DNA of 64,000 nucleotides from Melanopsichium pennsylvanicum (taxonomy: Eukaryota; Basidiomycota; Ustilaginomycetes; Ustilaginales): positions 248,001 to 312,000 of the forward strand of contig OAPG01000009.1 in the NCBI GenBank assembly GCA_900208305.1, written 5' to 3'. Both the position numbers and the translations under genes were made by a program. A model generated the notes under the pieces. That model saw only the letters and a list, made by a program, of their open reading frames with translations. It was not told where the DNA came from and searched no databases. Below, one piece after another: positions 52,672 through 62,975 of the stretch (position 1 is the first letter of the stretch; every line of letters starts with the position of its first letter).

Positions 52672-54587
52672 AATAGTGCTCCCACACCACCAGTAGCACT
52701 GCTGAACAGCCCGTTTCAGTTCTCTTTGACGCCGTGCAGCGAGGAACAAGTGAGACCCCTCGAGCCAGGCCTAATTCGCTTTGTAATCCAAGGGTGGACT
52801 TGAACAATCTAGATCCCATCTCATGTTTATCTATCGGCTGCAAACATGGCTGTGATTGATGTTTGATAATTTCCGACCAGCACGCGAGTCAATCAAAGGC
52901 TTGATACAGAGCAGCAAACCAGTGCAAAGACGAGGCCCTGGCGATTCACCGAAATTTGATCGGGTTCAGCAGTGAAGGCCGATCGCTGAATTTTCCAAAT
53001 CTAACTGAACGGATTCTTGAGATCTCACATCCTGGCCGTGTTTTTTTTTTTCTTTTGGCACCTTCCGAATCAGGCTCGGAAAGCAGTCGAAAAAGGTAAG
53101 CGGCAAATTAATAAGAATGATCTTGTATGCTTCAGGGGTCCTTTGCATTCAACCGAGACAACACCCAATAGCACGCAGCTGTCCAATTCTGCCCTCATCA
53201 AAATACGCTTTCTCTGGTTTTGGACGTTTCTCGGCCTACCATACAGTACAAAAAGCACAATTTCATCGTTCGGGAGGCGAGGAGAGCAACGTAGCTTTGA
53301 AAGCTGTGCAGGTAGTCTGGCTGTACAGAGAAGGATTGAGACAAGTACGAGAGGAATTGGGGTTGGGTGATGAGAGCTCAGCAGTCTGTGAGTTTGGTTG
53401 GAAATCAAGCAACGCACCACCAACCTTTCGGAGATTCAAATGCGCAACGCGCAATACATCTGCACTGTAGAGTCTGGTCGATGAAACTCCTTCCTCATTG
53501 AGCTTACCGTCCTTTGACCCGCGACTTGAGAGACGATGCCTGACATCACAATACAGTACACTTCTGTGCAGTATGCCAACCTGCCGGGTTTAGTGTTTCT
53601 GATAGGACATGACGAGTAGACTCTATCCCATGCGTTCCATGCGGTAGACTTACTCTAGTTGCTGCGATCATTGCCAAGACAGACGAAAAGCCAAGGCTCT
53701 GACGAGGTTCAAGCTTGTTCCAGTATACCTCATCCGCAGGAACCACCTGGACCGGCTCAGGTTGTGATAGAGAACAACAAGGTCTGCATGTAAGAGGCGA
53801 GACATTTGTGACGGTATGCGAAGGTGTTAGAGGGGTCAGGTGCAGAGGCGTTAAGTAAAGGTCATGTATGGCTTTCCTGATGGACAAATGTGCAAGAGAC
53901 AGCTACGGAGTCTCTTTAGAATAAAGAGTCCAGAGAGTATCTCGGATACGCACAGCAGTAACCAAGAGGTGCTGCCGCTGCTGCTCCTGGTGCCAAAAGG
54001 CGAGAGGAAGACCAAGCAAAGTCAAGTGTAGAGTTTTCGAAGACATCCACAAACGCTCATCTCAAGCCTCCACGCCACTTGTCTCCCTGTTCTTTCTCCC
54101 GCAGATGCAAGGTCGATCCGCACTAAGCGACTGTTCTGACACTTGCCCTCGGCAGCAGTCCTTGTGGTGAATACATTGTGCTTGCCTCCTCTTGCCGAGG
54201 CGTGAGTGCTAAGCAGCGAGTTTGAACATCCCTCCCTGTCTCCATCTTTTGCATACTCTAGCAGAGCAGAGTATCACATCTTGCGTATGGGCCTGACGTT
54301 TCATATATACACGGCTCTGCACATTCGACCAGCTCCGCTCTTCGGTCTCGTCTCTCCTACACCTCTCTCCTTGTCTTTGCACTACCACCGTCATCACCCC
54401 TTCCCTTCCCCTTCTCCTTTTTCCACACAACTTGACTCTACTGCTATCGTAGCGCTCACAGATAGCACATTCGCAAACGCTAATCGAGCCTACTTCGGTT
54501 CTAAGGAATCACTTTCGGCCCTCATCTTCGCATACAATATCATATCCTTTGAACCCTTCATCTGGATCTTTTAACACAACAATTATC
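52672..54587. other. Long spacer between MCR1 and the unrecognised 634-residue gene
   Basis: Nearly 2 kb. It holds a T10 run near 53041, TACAGTA motifs at 53242-53248 and 53552-53558, a possible four-exon minus-strand gene (see separate entry), and a pyrimidine-rich leader from about 54200 for the gene that starts at 54588. Confidence 0.55.
53263..54046 (-). CDS. Possible small four-exon gene, unrecognised
   Basis: Putative. Four minus-strand segments with splice-like borders keep one frame: 54046-53907 (starts MSSKTLHLTLLGLPLAFWHQ), 53783-53654, 53539-53508 and 53464-53263, giving 167 residues. The second exon reads PEPVQVVPADEVYWNKLEPR and GFSSVLAMIAATR; the fourth reads LRVAHLNLRKVGGALLDFQ. 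Donors are GTAGCT (weak), GTAAGT and GTAAGC; acceptors are GCAG, TCAG and ACAG. Intron lengths are 123, 114 and 43 bp; the last is very short. All three junctions fit the phase, which by chance would happen about once in 27. No family is recognised. Transcript evidence is needed; a chance assembly remains possible. Confidence 0.35.
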
Positions 54588-56492
54588 ATGCCGGGTATCA
54601 GCAAGAAACCCAGCTTCAACAACTCGCCGCATTCTTCTCCTCAAAAGAAGACGGTACGCCTGGCTGAGAACCCGCACGTGTCGGCCTTTTTGTCGCCCAA
54701 GTCGCGAATCTTTACTGGAGGACATGGCTACCCTGGCGTACCCCCAACTCGCAACGGCCCCGCTACCTCGGCCAACCCTGGCGCGTTTTCCACAGCCTCT
54801 GCAGCACCCGATGCGTTCTCGATTTCGGGCAAACAATTGACTCCGGAAGAAGTGGCACAAAAGATTGCTTCGATGCTCAAACCAGGACCTCCATTTTTCT
54901 CGCGCGTCTCCAACGCCGATTTGATCGATTTCATCTCGGATAGTTCAATCATGAACTGTGACAAGCTTCGAGCTCAAGCTTCAGCATTGCAGGAGAAGAA
55001 AGCGGCCAGTAGAGCCAAGGCCAGTTTTGTGCCTAGCGGAACTGTGGTGAGAAGGCGTGCCGAGGAAGAGAGTTGGACGGGTGTCGGGACGGTTTGGTCG
55101 AGTCTCGACGCACTTCCAGCAGGAGCTGCTTGGAGTAAGATTCCGGGTGCATCAGCTACATCTTCTGGTAGTACTTTGAGTGCTAAGAGCGGAAATGGGT
55201 TGGAGGACGATGGATTGTGGAACGCCATCACTTTTAGTGTCGATATCGACTGTACAACCGTCGAGTTGGCAAAATCCGTCGTGATACCAACCGAGGTTTT
55301 GCAGAAGAACAACTTCTTCAATGGCAACGCGCAGACTCTGTTTGACGATATTGGTGCTGGTGTCAAGTACAAGTGGGACAATTTAGTTAGCAAAACTTCG
55401 GGAGGTTTGAGGAATAAAGCTTCTTCCTCTGCACTTGGAGGATCTTCGACAACGAGTGGGTATAAGATCATGCCCAATTATTTGAGCCTTTCAGCCTATA
55501 CCGATCCCAATAGCACTGCCTTTTCCACCTCATCATTCGAACTCAAATGGCCCTCTTGGATGCCGTGGGGTAAGAAACACACGACACCTAGCAACACATC
55601 GGACTCAACTGCTAGTAATGATACACATGCTGGCGGGCAGAAACGTGTCTGGATTCCCAGCACAACCAAAGTGTCTATCCACGCTTCGTGGTGGGGTTAC
55701 AACCTGTACCTACCCCAATCCGTTTTGGATTCGTTGGATGGAGATGTGGAAGAGGCAGAAAAGATTGCTAACTTGATCAACAAGTGCCTTACCTATGTTC
55801 TCAACAATGTACCCGCAGGATTGCCAGCGTCGTTCGCGGCAGTGATTACCGTTTTGAAGGCGATTGCTCCTACGACGGGATACATTAGTACGTTTATTGG
55901 TTGGTCTTGGGATCAAATCAAGAGTTTCAACAAGGGTCAGGGTGTGGTACTTTCCGCTACGTGGATCCTTCCGGTGGCGTTGATTCCGAGAGCTTGGGAT
56001 GCACCTGCTTCTTCAACTCCTGGAAGCACTGTTCCTAGTACTCCTACCACTCCAACAACTCCTACCACCCCAACTACTCCTGCTAACTCTACTGCTCCTG
56101 CTGCTGGTAGTGATGGTTCCACCGTCGCTCCTTCAACTCCCGTCACTACTACCCCTTCAACAGGAACTGCACCTTCAACTCCCGTCACTAGTACCCCTTC
56201 AACAGGCACTGCACCTTCAGCTGGGACTGGAACCCAAATGACAGCCCAAGACACCACCTCCACCACCAGTCCTACAAGTTCAACAGAAGTTGCAGCGCCC
56301 GGTGCAACCCTTCCTCCCTCAAACCCATCCTCCGTTAACGTCGATCTATCTGCACCAGCTGCCAATGACACGTCCAATGCTCAATATCCCATTGTCGATC
56401 AAAGAGGTCGTGGTGGTGATGCAACTACTTCAGCTCCTATGGGTTCTACTCTGGCTCCTACAGACCAAACTCCCATCGACGCCGAATCTTAA
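54588..56492 (+). CDS. Unrecognised protein with hydrophobic Trp-rich C-terminal domain and Thr/Pro repeat tail
   Basis: It has 634 residues from the ATG at 54588 (MPGISKKPSFNN). I do not know a named family. Residues 1-75 are basic and Ser-rich. Residues 88-150 form helices (EEVAQKIASMLKPGPPFFSR, then MNCDKLRAQASALQEKKAAS). Two beta-like segments follow (FSVDIDCTTVELAKSVVIPT; PNYLSLSAYTDP). A distinctive block at about 355-465 has KVSIHASWWGYNLYLPQSVL, an amphipathic helix, a hydrophobic stretch (FAAVITVLKAIAPTTGYIST) and WSWDQIKSFNKGQGVVLSAT ending LPVALIPRAWD. I have an impression of similar blocks in other fungal hypothetical proteins. The last 165 residues are a Thr/Pro/Ser tail with short repeats (TPTTPTTPTTP; PSTPVTTTPSTGTA). 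There is no signal peptide. Membrane association is possible but unproven. Confidence 0.8.
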   Translation: MPGISKKPSFNNSPHSSPQKKTVRLAENPHVSAFLSPKSRIFTGGHGYPGVPPTRNGPATSANPGAFSTASAAPDAFSISGKQLTPEEVAQKIASMLKPGPPFFSRVSNADLIDFISDSSIMNCDKLRAQASALQEKKAASRAKASFVPSGTVVRRRAEEESWTGVGTVWSSLDALPAGAAWSKIPGASATSSGSTLSAKSGNGLEDDGLWNAITFSVDIDCTTVELAKSVVIPTEVLQKNNFFNGNAQTLFDDIGAGVKYKWDNLVSKTSGGLRNKASSSALGGSSTTSGYKIMPNYLSLSAYTDPNSTAFSTSSFELKWPSWMPWGKKHTTPSNTSDSTASNDTHAGGQKRVWIPSTTKVSIHASWWGYNLYLPQSVLDSLDGDVEEAEKIANLINKCLTYVLNNVPAGLPASFAAVITVLKAIAPTTGYISTFIGWSWDQIKSFNKGQGVVLSATWILPVALIPRAWDAPASSTPGSTVPSTPTTPTTPTTPTTPANSTAPAAGSDGSTVAPSTPVTTTPSTGTAPSTPVTSTPSTGTAPSAGTGTQMTAQDTTSTTSPTSSTEVAAPGATLPPSNPSSVNVDLSAPAANDTSNAQYPIVDQRGRGGDATTSAPMGSTLAPTDQTPIDAES

Positions 56493-56946
56493 CTTTGACT
56501 TTAACACTCTCACTCTAAAACTTTGTTGGCAACATTCACATCTTGATCATCATTAACGAACCTTGTTACTCACTCCTACTTTGTCCAATACGTATGTCTT
56601 TCAATGAACAATGCAATCCAACCTAAAATCATTTTAAAAAAAAAAACCCCCAAAAATTCTTTGACAAGTTCAATTCCCCAAGTATAATCAAATAATGTAC
56701 CTGGGTGTGAGCGTACATAGATGCTGAATTAAATTGCGATACGTATCGAGAGAAAACACACCACACAAATAGTACGTACGATCAATGATCTTGAGAAAGC
56801 TGTACTTCTAACAAACAAACCCCATCCTCACTCCCCCGCGATCAAGCTGCGGGCCATTTTGCACGACAGTTACAATACTGTAATTTACAGTACAAGGGGT
56901 TTTTTTCCAAAAAAAAAAAAAACAAACGTGGAAAGCACCCGGGTGC
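56493..56946. other. Convergent spacer with A and C homopolymer runs
   Basis: 3' ends of the unrecognised gene and the deubiquitinase gene. It holds homopolymer A runs near 56635-56650 and 56908-56923 and a TACTGTA/TACAGTA pair at 56876-56892. No gene. Confidence 0.65.
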
Positions 56947-59754
56947 CTAACGATCCCAACCAGGAATGGCCTTCTTACCAACGCCCTGATTGTTGATGCT
57001 ACTTGGTACTGCTGCTGCTACGGCAGGTCTAGCCGATGCATGAGTCGATTTTGGTGATGAGACAGCCGAGTTAGCGGAGCCCTTGGAAGTCTTTGTACCC
57101 GAAGCGGTCTTGTTCTGCTGTTTTGCCTTTGCGGTTCCTACTGCTGCTGGTGCGGTCGTCGCGCTCTTGACGACGGCTGCTGGTGTTGCTGATGCTGATG
57201 CTGCTGCTGCTGCTGCTATTGCTGCTGCAGTGAAGGGAGTAGCATGCACGCCGTTCACCGATACAGTGGAGGCAACTTTGCCCACATTCGATACCGCTGG
57301 AGCTGCCTCCTTGCTGAAGCCAGCTTGCGCCTCACCAGGCAGCTCTCGTCGATAGAATAGCAGGTACGCCAGCCCGTCATGATCATAATCCCTACTAGGC
57401 GAAGCAGCGTTCCTTACAACATGCGCGGTCGGCACTGTGTGGAAGACGGTATCGTCAATGTGCAACCACGAATGCGCATCCTGCCTGAGCACATCCACCG
57501 TGTAATGCCCTCCGGACGCATACCTTCCATGATGATACACAACGCCAAACAGACGGTACCTGGGACGTGGCTGAGCACGCATCGAAGGGCTCAGCACCTC
57601 TGGTGCGATCTCGAGCGTAGTGCCGTACGAAAGCGGCTTTTGGCTCTTCTGCACGCCTCCGACCTCATCATAGATGAATCGCTTGAGGTGAAGCACAAGC
57701 ACAGGTGGAAGAGACTCGATAAACACCTGCTTGGTGGCATCGACCAGCGTGTTGCGCGAGGTGGAACGTACACCACGGATGATCTCGGGCTCGGTGAGGT
57801 GGATGAGGGCATCCTCGATGGACTGAACGTGCGCTGGTTGTATGTCGAGCTGGAGAGGTTGGTAGGGTTCCAGAGTAACGCTGTCCTTGGCGCCGGGGGT
57901 TTTGAGCACGCTACGGAGCTTGCCGCCAAAGATGCGGGTGATGGGCGACTCGGAAGTGGACATGGTGCGCGTGTAGGCGGTCTTGCCCTTTTGCCCTACT
58001 TCCATCCAGCCTTCTTCCGAGGGACTGACAGGACGCATCACCTCGCGCTCGACGATTTCATCCTCATCTAGCACCGCGTCAAGACTGAGGCTCACTGCGT
58101 CACCCGAGGCAGCATCTTTAGAGATGTGCGCACCGAGACGCCCAAGATGGTCGTCGGAGACGCCGTTGAGCTTGTTGTCCTCCTGTGACATGTTGGCGAG
58201 GTTGCGGTTAGGACCGCCTGCGGATTGTGCGAGTTTGAGGGCGGATCGACGCTGTGCCGAGATGAGCTCCTCATGAAGCGTGTCGAGGAAGAAGCCGAGG
58301 AACTCTTGGGCATCCTCCTGATGACCTCTGCGCATGTGGTCGAATCGCTTGTTGAGACGCATGGCTTCGTATACGAACTCGGGGAGGAAGGGCTCGGATG
58401 CTGCAGCGGCGTCGTGCCCAGGTAGAGGTTCGAGCAAGGTAGAGTTGCCTTCGGTGGGCAAAAACTCGCGCAAGAAAAGGATGACGGCCTCCATGAGGGG
58501 AGTTGCATTACCAAAGTCGGCAGGAACCTCGTTTCCGATGAGACTGAAGAGGTTGTAAAAGGGGGCACAGTAGACGAGGGTCTGGAGGATGGCGTTGGCG
58601 AAGCAAAAGTTGCCCTTGTTGACGAGACCTCGTGGATGGGTGACGGGAGCGTCGAATTGGTTGTGCGCATCTGCAAGGAAACGTTCGAGGCTCTGGACGA
58701 CAGGCTTTGTATAAGCAGTGCCAGACTTGCGCGCAGCCTTCTTGCCATTGGATGTTTTGGGAGAGCGGGCTACTACTGAGGGCGAAGCGGCTTCGGAAGC
58801 AGCCGAAGCAGTGTGATGACCGACGTTGACGCTGATACCAGCGGGACCTGCAGAATTGGGACCGGCGGCGCGTGCGAGGGTATCTGCCCACGACTTGGGG
58901 GTTGCCCATGGTTTTAGGTTTGGAGCTGCGAGGTGAGGTGTGCTTATGGTGGTGGTGGATGCTGCGTCGGATGGGGTGTGGAGTGTGATGCTGGTTGCAT
59001 CTGTGAGGGAGGAAGCAGTCAAATCTGGATGCTCGGATGTGACGGGAGGAGAAGGATGGGTGGAGATGGAAGAAGGAGCGAGAGTGGTGTCCAAAGTGGG
59101 TGAGCGGCGAGCTGTTTTGGGTAGCGAGTAGAGGAGGGAAGCAAAGGTAGGAAATTGTGCTGGAACAGGATTGGAACGATAGGAGAGAGTGAGAGCGGGC
59201 GCTGATGCAGGAGATGGCGGGCGGAAGGCAGCGCCATAGTCTGTATCATGTATGGATTGAAGGAAAGGATGAATGTGGTGTGATGTTCTAGTTGAAGAAG
59301 AAGTGATCTGAGGCACATGTGAAGCTGCCAATCTTTTCTGTTTGGCTAGTGGTGATAGCTGACCGGGTCGATGAACGATGACAACGTCGGATGACAAGTT
59401 CTGATACCGAGATTGCGATGATGTGGATACGTCTGAAATTTGTGCATTCTCGTCGACAAAGGATTTAGAGACGAAGGAGGGGGCAACTGAACATGATGAG
59501 AGTGCTGATGAAGATGGGGAGGATGCTGATGTTGATGTTGATATTGATAATGATGTTGATGTTGATGTTGATGTTGATGATGATGATGCTACTGCTGCCG
59601 TCGATGGTGTTGGTGCGGATGGTGATTGTGATTGTGATATAGTAGATGAATGTTGGGGAAAGAATGAGTTTGATGCAGAGGAAGTCTGATGTGCGAATGA
59701 AGACGATGCGACTGGAGTGAAGAAGGTGATTGGTTCTGATATAGGAGGAGCCAT
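56947..59754 (-). CDS. UBP3: Ubiquitin carboxyl-terminal hydrolase (USP10/Ubp3 type)
   Basis: Cysteine protease that removes ubiquitin; yeast Ubp3 with Bre5, and human USP10 with G3BP, act in vesicle traffic, ribophagy and stress granules. I start at the ATG at 59754 (MAPPISEPITFF); the frame extends upstream without ATG. Length 935 residues. The first 350 residues are Ser/Thr/Pro-rich with an ST-repeat run. The USP core covers about 370-800. The Cys box is RGLVNKGNFCFANAILQTLV, with the catalytic Cys in NFCFAN. A QEDAQEFLGFFLDTLHEEL motif follows, then VLVLHLKRFIYDE. The His box is GVVYHHGRYASGGHYTVDVL with a downstream WLHIDDTVF. The GNFC/GNWC form and NKGN context are typical of the USP10/Ubp3 group. 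A C-terminal Ala-rich region of about 130 residues is extra. It is divergent from the R3H-SUZ gene. Confidence 0.92.
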   Translation of the reverse strand: MAPPISEPITFFTPVASSSFAHQTSSASNSFFPQHSSTISQSQSPSAPTPSTAAVASSSSTSTSTSTSLSISTSTSASSPSSSALSSCSVAPSFVSKSFVDENAQISDVSTSSQSRYQNLSSDVVIVHRPGQLSPLAKQKRLAASHVPQITSSSTRTSHHIHPFLQSIHDTDYGAAFRPPSPASAPALTLSYRSNPVPAQFPTFASLLYSLPKTARRSPTLDTTLAPSSISTHPSPPVTSEHPDLTASSLTDATSITLHTPSDAASTTTISTPHLAAPNLKPWATPKSWADTLARAAGPNSAGPAGISVNVGHHTASAASEAASPSVVARSPKTSNGKKAARKSGTAYTKPVVQSLERFLADAHNQFDAPVTHPRGLVNKGNFCFANAILQTLVYCAPFYNLFSLIGNEVPADFGNATPLMEAVILFLREFLPTEGNSTLLEPLPGHDAAAASEPFLPEFVYEAMRLNKRFDHMRRGHQEDAQEFLGFFLDTLHEELISAQRRSALKLAQSAGGPNRNLANMSQEDNKLNGVSDDHLGRLGAHISKDAASGDAVSLSLDAVLDEDEIVEREVMRPVSPSEEGWMEVGQKGKTAYTRTMSTSESPITRIFGGKLRSVLKTPGAKDSVTLEPYQPLQLDIQPAHVQSIEDALIHLTEPEIIRGVRSTSRNTLVDATKQVFIESLPPVLVLHLKRFIYDEVGGVQKSQKPLSYGTTLEIAPEVLSPSMRAQPRPRYRLFGVVYHHGRYASGGHYTVDVLRQDAHSWLHIDDTVFHTVPTAHVVRNAASPSRDYDHDGLAYLLFYRRELPGEAQAGFSKEAAPAVSNVGKVASTVSVNGVHATPFTAAAIAAAAAASASATPAAVVKSATTAPAAVGTAKAKQQNKTASGTKTSKGSANSAVSSPKSTHASARPAVAAAVPSSINNQGVGKKAIPGWDR

Positions 59755-60878
59755 GATAGTTGTGGTTGCGATGAGGTGAGCGTTAGTAGATTGAACGAAG
59801 CCACAGAGAAAAGCGTTGGTGAGTAGGCGATGTATGCGTGTGCGAATGAACGAGTTCAAGTTTGTTGAACGAGCTTTTCAGAGTGTGAAGAACATGTAAA
59901 AGGAACGTTGAAACCTCGATGTAACCTCGATGTGATGAGACAAATGACGCCAACAAAGCAAGATAGTAATAGTTTGTCAACTTGATGTATATTACTGTTT
60001 TTGAGTATATTCGTGATTCGAGGCTGCACTCAAAAAGGCTTGATTGAAATTTCATCATTCAGAGTGTTCCTGCTCACACGATCCGTAGAAAGACACAGTA
60101 ATTCCATTTACTGTAATACCAATTTGCTAAGTTGCTTTTCTTTTCTTGCTCCCTTTTTTGGCTGCGAATTCAAGATTGGAAAGATTTCGACTCATCACGA
60201 ATTGTTATTTGAAATCAAAATCACAAGGCAATCCGATATGGAACTTAACATTCTCGGCCTACTTTCGAACTTTGGCAGTGTCCACTCTCGACACCAACCT
60301 ATGTAAGCTCTAACAACCGTACTCTTTCTTTTTCTTCTTGTTCAATTTTCCAGATCTTTTTTTTTTTTGGACTGAATGCATCTTCCATCTCTCTTATTTG
60401 TCCTCCTCTCGTCACCATCATCATCATCCTTTCGTTTGTCTTTTGGATTCAATCACTTCTACGTCTCAACAGCAGCAAGCGCTGGTCCGCTCTCACATAA
60501 GACTCGATGCTTGACAAATCCCTTTCTTCCATTTCCATCTAGCCTACATCTTGCCATTTGCTTGCACTTCATTTGGCAAAACTTCCACCACAACTACTGT
60601 GCTATTGCTCCAACTTGTTCGGATCCGTCGCCGCCACCCTTTGACACTTTCTCTCCCGGCTTCAAACTATCCTGCTTACTCCAACACCATCGCAGACATG
60701 TGCCAACATCCTTGACAACCATCACACTTGCGTACGCTCCCTGCTTTTCCCCGTCTCACCTAGTCTGGCACGTTCCAATTTAATCACTACTACCTCCTCC
60801 GACGCTGGATCCACCAACCCGCTCCAGCAATTCACATACCTTCATTCCACCCTGCCATTCATATTTCACATTGTCAAA
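59755..60878. other. Divergent region between UBP3 (-) and the R3H-SUZ gene (+)
   Basis: 1.1 kb. The plus-strand part holds a probable leader intron (60303-60353) and a long pyrimidine-rich 5' leader of the R3H-SUZ gene. There is a TACTGTA motif at 60109-60115. No further gene. Confidence 0.6.
60303..60353 (+). other. Probable 5' UTR intron of the R3H-SUZ gene
   Basis: 51-bp segment that begins GTAAGCTCTAAC (donor with a branch-like CTAAC) and ends TTCAATTTTCCAG. It lies about 525 bp upstream of the coding ATG on the same strand. It fits a short fungal intron well. Confidence 0.45.
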
Positions 60879-62975
60879 ATGTCGCAGCCACATATTCTCG
60901 CAGAAGCTCTAGCAGCCACCTCGATCCAAGACACTACTACTCTCAATCCTCCCAAATCGCAGCTCATGTCTCAGCCCGCAAAGGTATCCTTTGCTTCTGC
61001 CCTTCGATCCGGTCAAAACACAGCACACTCGATACCATCCACACTTTCCGCATCCACTGTCTCGACATCTACGCCCGCCACATCTACCCAACCCTCTTCT
61101 GCCTCACACCTCGCTCCAGTCGATGATACCATCCTCCACGCAATACGAAAGCGCGACGATCGCATCTTTTTCAGCCAATACGAGAATCAGATGTCCGCGT
61201 TTGTACGCGACTCGGCGCGCTCCCACCTCGAGCTCGGTGCCATGAATGCATACCAGCGCCTGCTCATTCATCGCTGCGCCGACCAGTTCAGCCTCGATCA
61301 TCAGCTCGACCGTGCTACTCACTGCATCACCCTCTCTAAAACTCACGCCACAACCCATCCGCCAGTGCTCTTGTCCATTCGCGCACGCGAGCATCTGCTT
61401 CAGCGAGACGGTATCGACCCTGTCAATGCTCACCCTACCGCATCAACTGCAGCCCCCTCGCTCGACAGCCCAACTCCATCTGCTCCATCCGCGTCCACAT
61501 CCACCGCCTCTTTACCTGCTCCAACTCCGCCCTCCACCAGCTCTCCACCAACAGTCACTCCCAAGGCAGCTTTCAAGATCATGCGCAGAGACCCCTCCAA
61601 CAATCGCCAGTCTCGTCTGCGTTCAGATCATGATCTTTCGGGCAGCAACAGCGACTCGGAAAGGGCTGCTGCAAAGGCACGCAAGGACATGACTCTTGAG
61701 GAAAGAGAGGCTTCCTACAAGGCTGCACGTGCCCGCATCTTTGGTGATGTTGACACCTCTGACGCTGGTTCGCCCACTTCGTCCACCACCACCATTGATC
61801 ACACAAAGCAAGATCACGTCAGGCATGCCGCATCTGTACACGAAGCAGAGGCGTCGCCAACAAACTCGGCCGCTTCTAGCCCTGTCGCTTCGATAGCAGC
61901 TGCTCGTTCCACCTCAAAGAACAAAGCTGCTTCATCTAGCTCATCGGCGGCGAGCCAAGACGGATCAACGCAACGCACACGCGGCACTCGCAAAGCGGGC
62001 CTCAGCTATGTCGCCGAAAGCACCAACAACGACTTGGACTTTAGCCGAGCACTGCCCTCGTCGGCTAATCCGATCTTCGGAGCGGCTCAACAGTCGAGCC
62101 CGCTCGCTCTACCGGGACACGTTACACAAGGCTACTTTCCGCCGACGCACCCTTACCACTTGCAGCAGTCGCATTCGAACCCTAACCTGCGTTCCAGAGC
62201 TCCCACGTTCCACCCACAAGGCACCAGCACGCCCGCTTACTCGCAGGGCGGTGCTCTGAGGTATCCTGATGGACGTGCGCAGCCTGTCCAACCCGATGCG
62301 TTCCCAGCATTGTTGAATGCTAGTAGTACGCCAGGGCAAAAGGGCGCCAACATAGGTAGACAGGCACACGCACAACACGGCAGTGCGCGCAACGCATCCG
62401 CATCCACGAGTGATGTGTGGAATGCTCAGCAGCCAGCAGGGCAGGAGCAACCTTTTAATGGAGTAGGCGCATGGGCGCAACAGACGTCTGATTATGTCCA
62501 AAACACTGCAATGCCTCGCCATCCTCGGCAGCAGCAGCAGCAACAACAACAACATCAGCAAGTATCAGCGTATCTGCCGCATCAACAAGTGCATCATCAA
62601 TTTCAACAGGGCGTCGGTCCTTATAACATGGGTTACGCGTCTCTGACGCCACAGTATACCCCTCTTGGTTCTGGGCAACCCTTCATGCATACGAATCATG
62701 CTGGACCGAGAAGCGCGACCAGCAGCAGAGCGAGCTCGCAGCGTGGCAGTGGAGCCATGCACAACAGCCGGGGTGCAAGAGACGATGCAGTTAGCGTGAG
62801 CTCCATTTCGTCTACGACCTCGTCTAGATCTGCAAGCCTGAGTGGGGTGAGTGCGGCAGGAAGCACGACACAGACGGCCAATGCGAACAGCAAAGGCAGT
62901 GGTGCCGGACCCACGTTGCCTCATCCTTCGCTACCGGCTAGGCCTACCTGGTTGTCATCGAGCAACGCAGAGTAG
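60879..62975 (+). CDS. R3H-SUZ domain RNA-binding protein (Rbs1/R3HDM type)
   Basis: It has 698 residues in a single exon from the ATG at 60879. An R3H domain covers about 85-170: ILHAIRKRDDRIFFSQYENQ, then DSARSHLELGAMNAYQRLLI and a conserved HRCADQFSLDHQ with the Arg/His pair that names the domain. A SUZ motif follows at about 230-290 (FKIMRRDPSNNRQSRLRS, then EEREASYKAARARIFGDVD), the element that binds RNA and usually ends in ARxRIF. The rest is Ser/Gln/Pro-rich with poly-Gln runs around 555-565 (QQQQQQQHQQ). The R3H-SUZ pair is found in yeast Rbs1 and in human R3HDM1/2 and ARPP21, linked to mRNA stability and RNA polymerase III assembly. The molecular role here is inferred. The tRNA gene follows 285 bp downstream. 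Confidence 0.88.
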   Translation: MSQPHILAEALAATSIQDTTTLNPPKSQLMSQPAKVSFASALRSGQNTAHSIPSTLSASTVSTSTPATSTQPSSASHLAPVDDTILHAIRKRDDRIFFSQYENQMSAFVRDSARSHLELGAMNAYQRLLIHRCADQFSLDHQLDRATHCITLSKTHATTHPPVLLSIRAREHLLQRDGIDPVNAHPTASTAAPSLDSPTPSAPSASTSTASLPAPTPPSTSSPPTVTPKAAFKIMRRDPSNNRQSRLRSDHDLSGSNSDSERAAAKARKDMTLEEREASYKAARARIFGDVDTSDAGSPTSSTTTIDHTKQDHVRHAASVHEAEASPTNSAASSPVASIAAARSTSKNKAASSSSSAASQDGSTQRTRGTRKAGLSYVAESTNNDLDFSRALPSSANPIFGAAQQSSPLALPGHVTQGYFPPTHPYHLQQSHSNPNLRSRAPTFHPQGTSTPAYSQGGALRYPDGRAQPVQPDAFPALLNASSTPGQKGANIGRQAHAQHGSARNASASTSDVWNAQQPAGQEQPFNGVGAWAQQTSDYVQNTAMPRHPRQQQQQQQQHQQVSAYLPHQQVHHQFQQGVGPYNMGYASLTPQYTPLGSGQPFMHTNHAGPRSATSSRASSQRGSGAMHNSRGARDDAVSVSSISSTTSSRSASLSGVSAAGSTTQTANANSKGSGAGPTLPHPSLPARPTWLSSSNAE

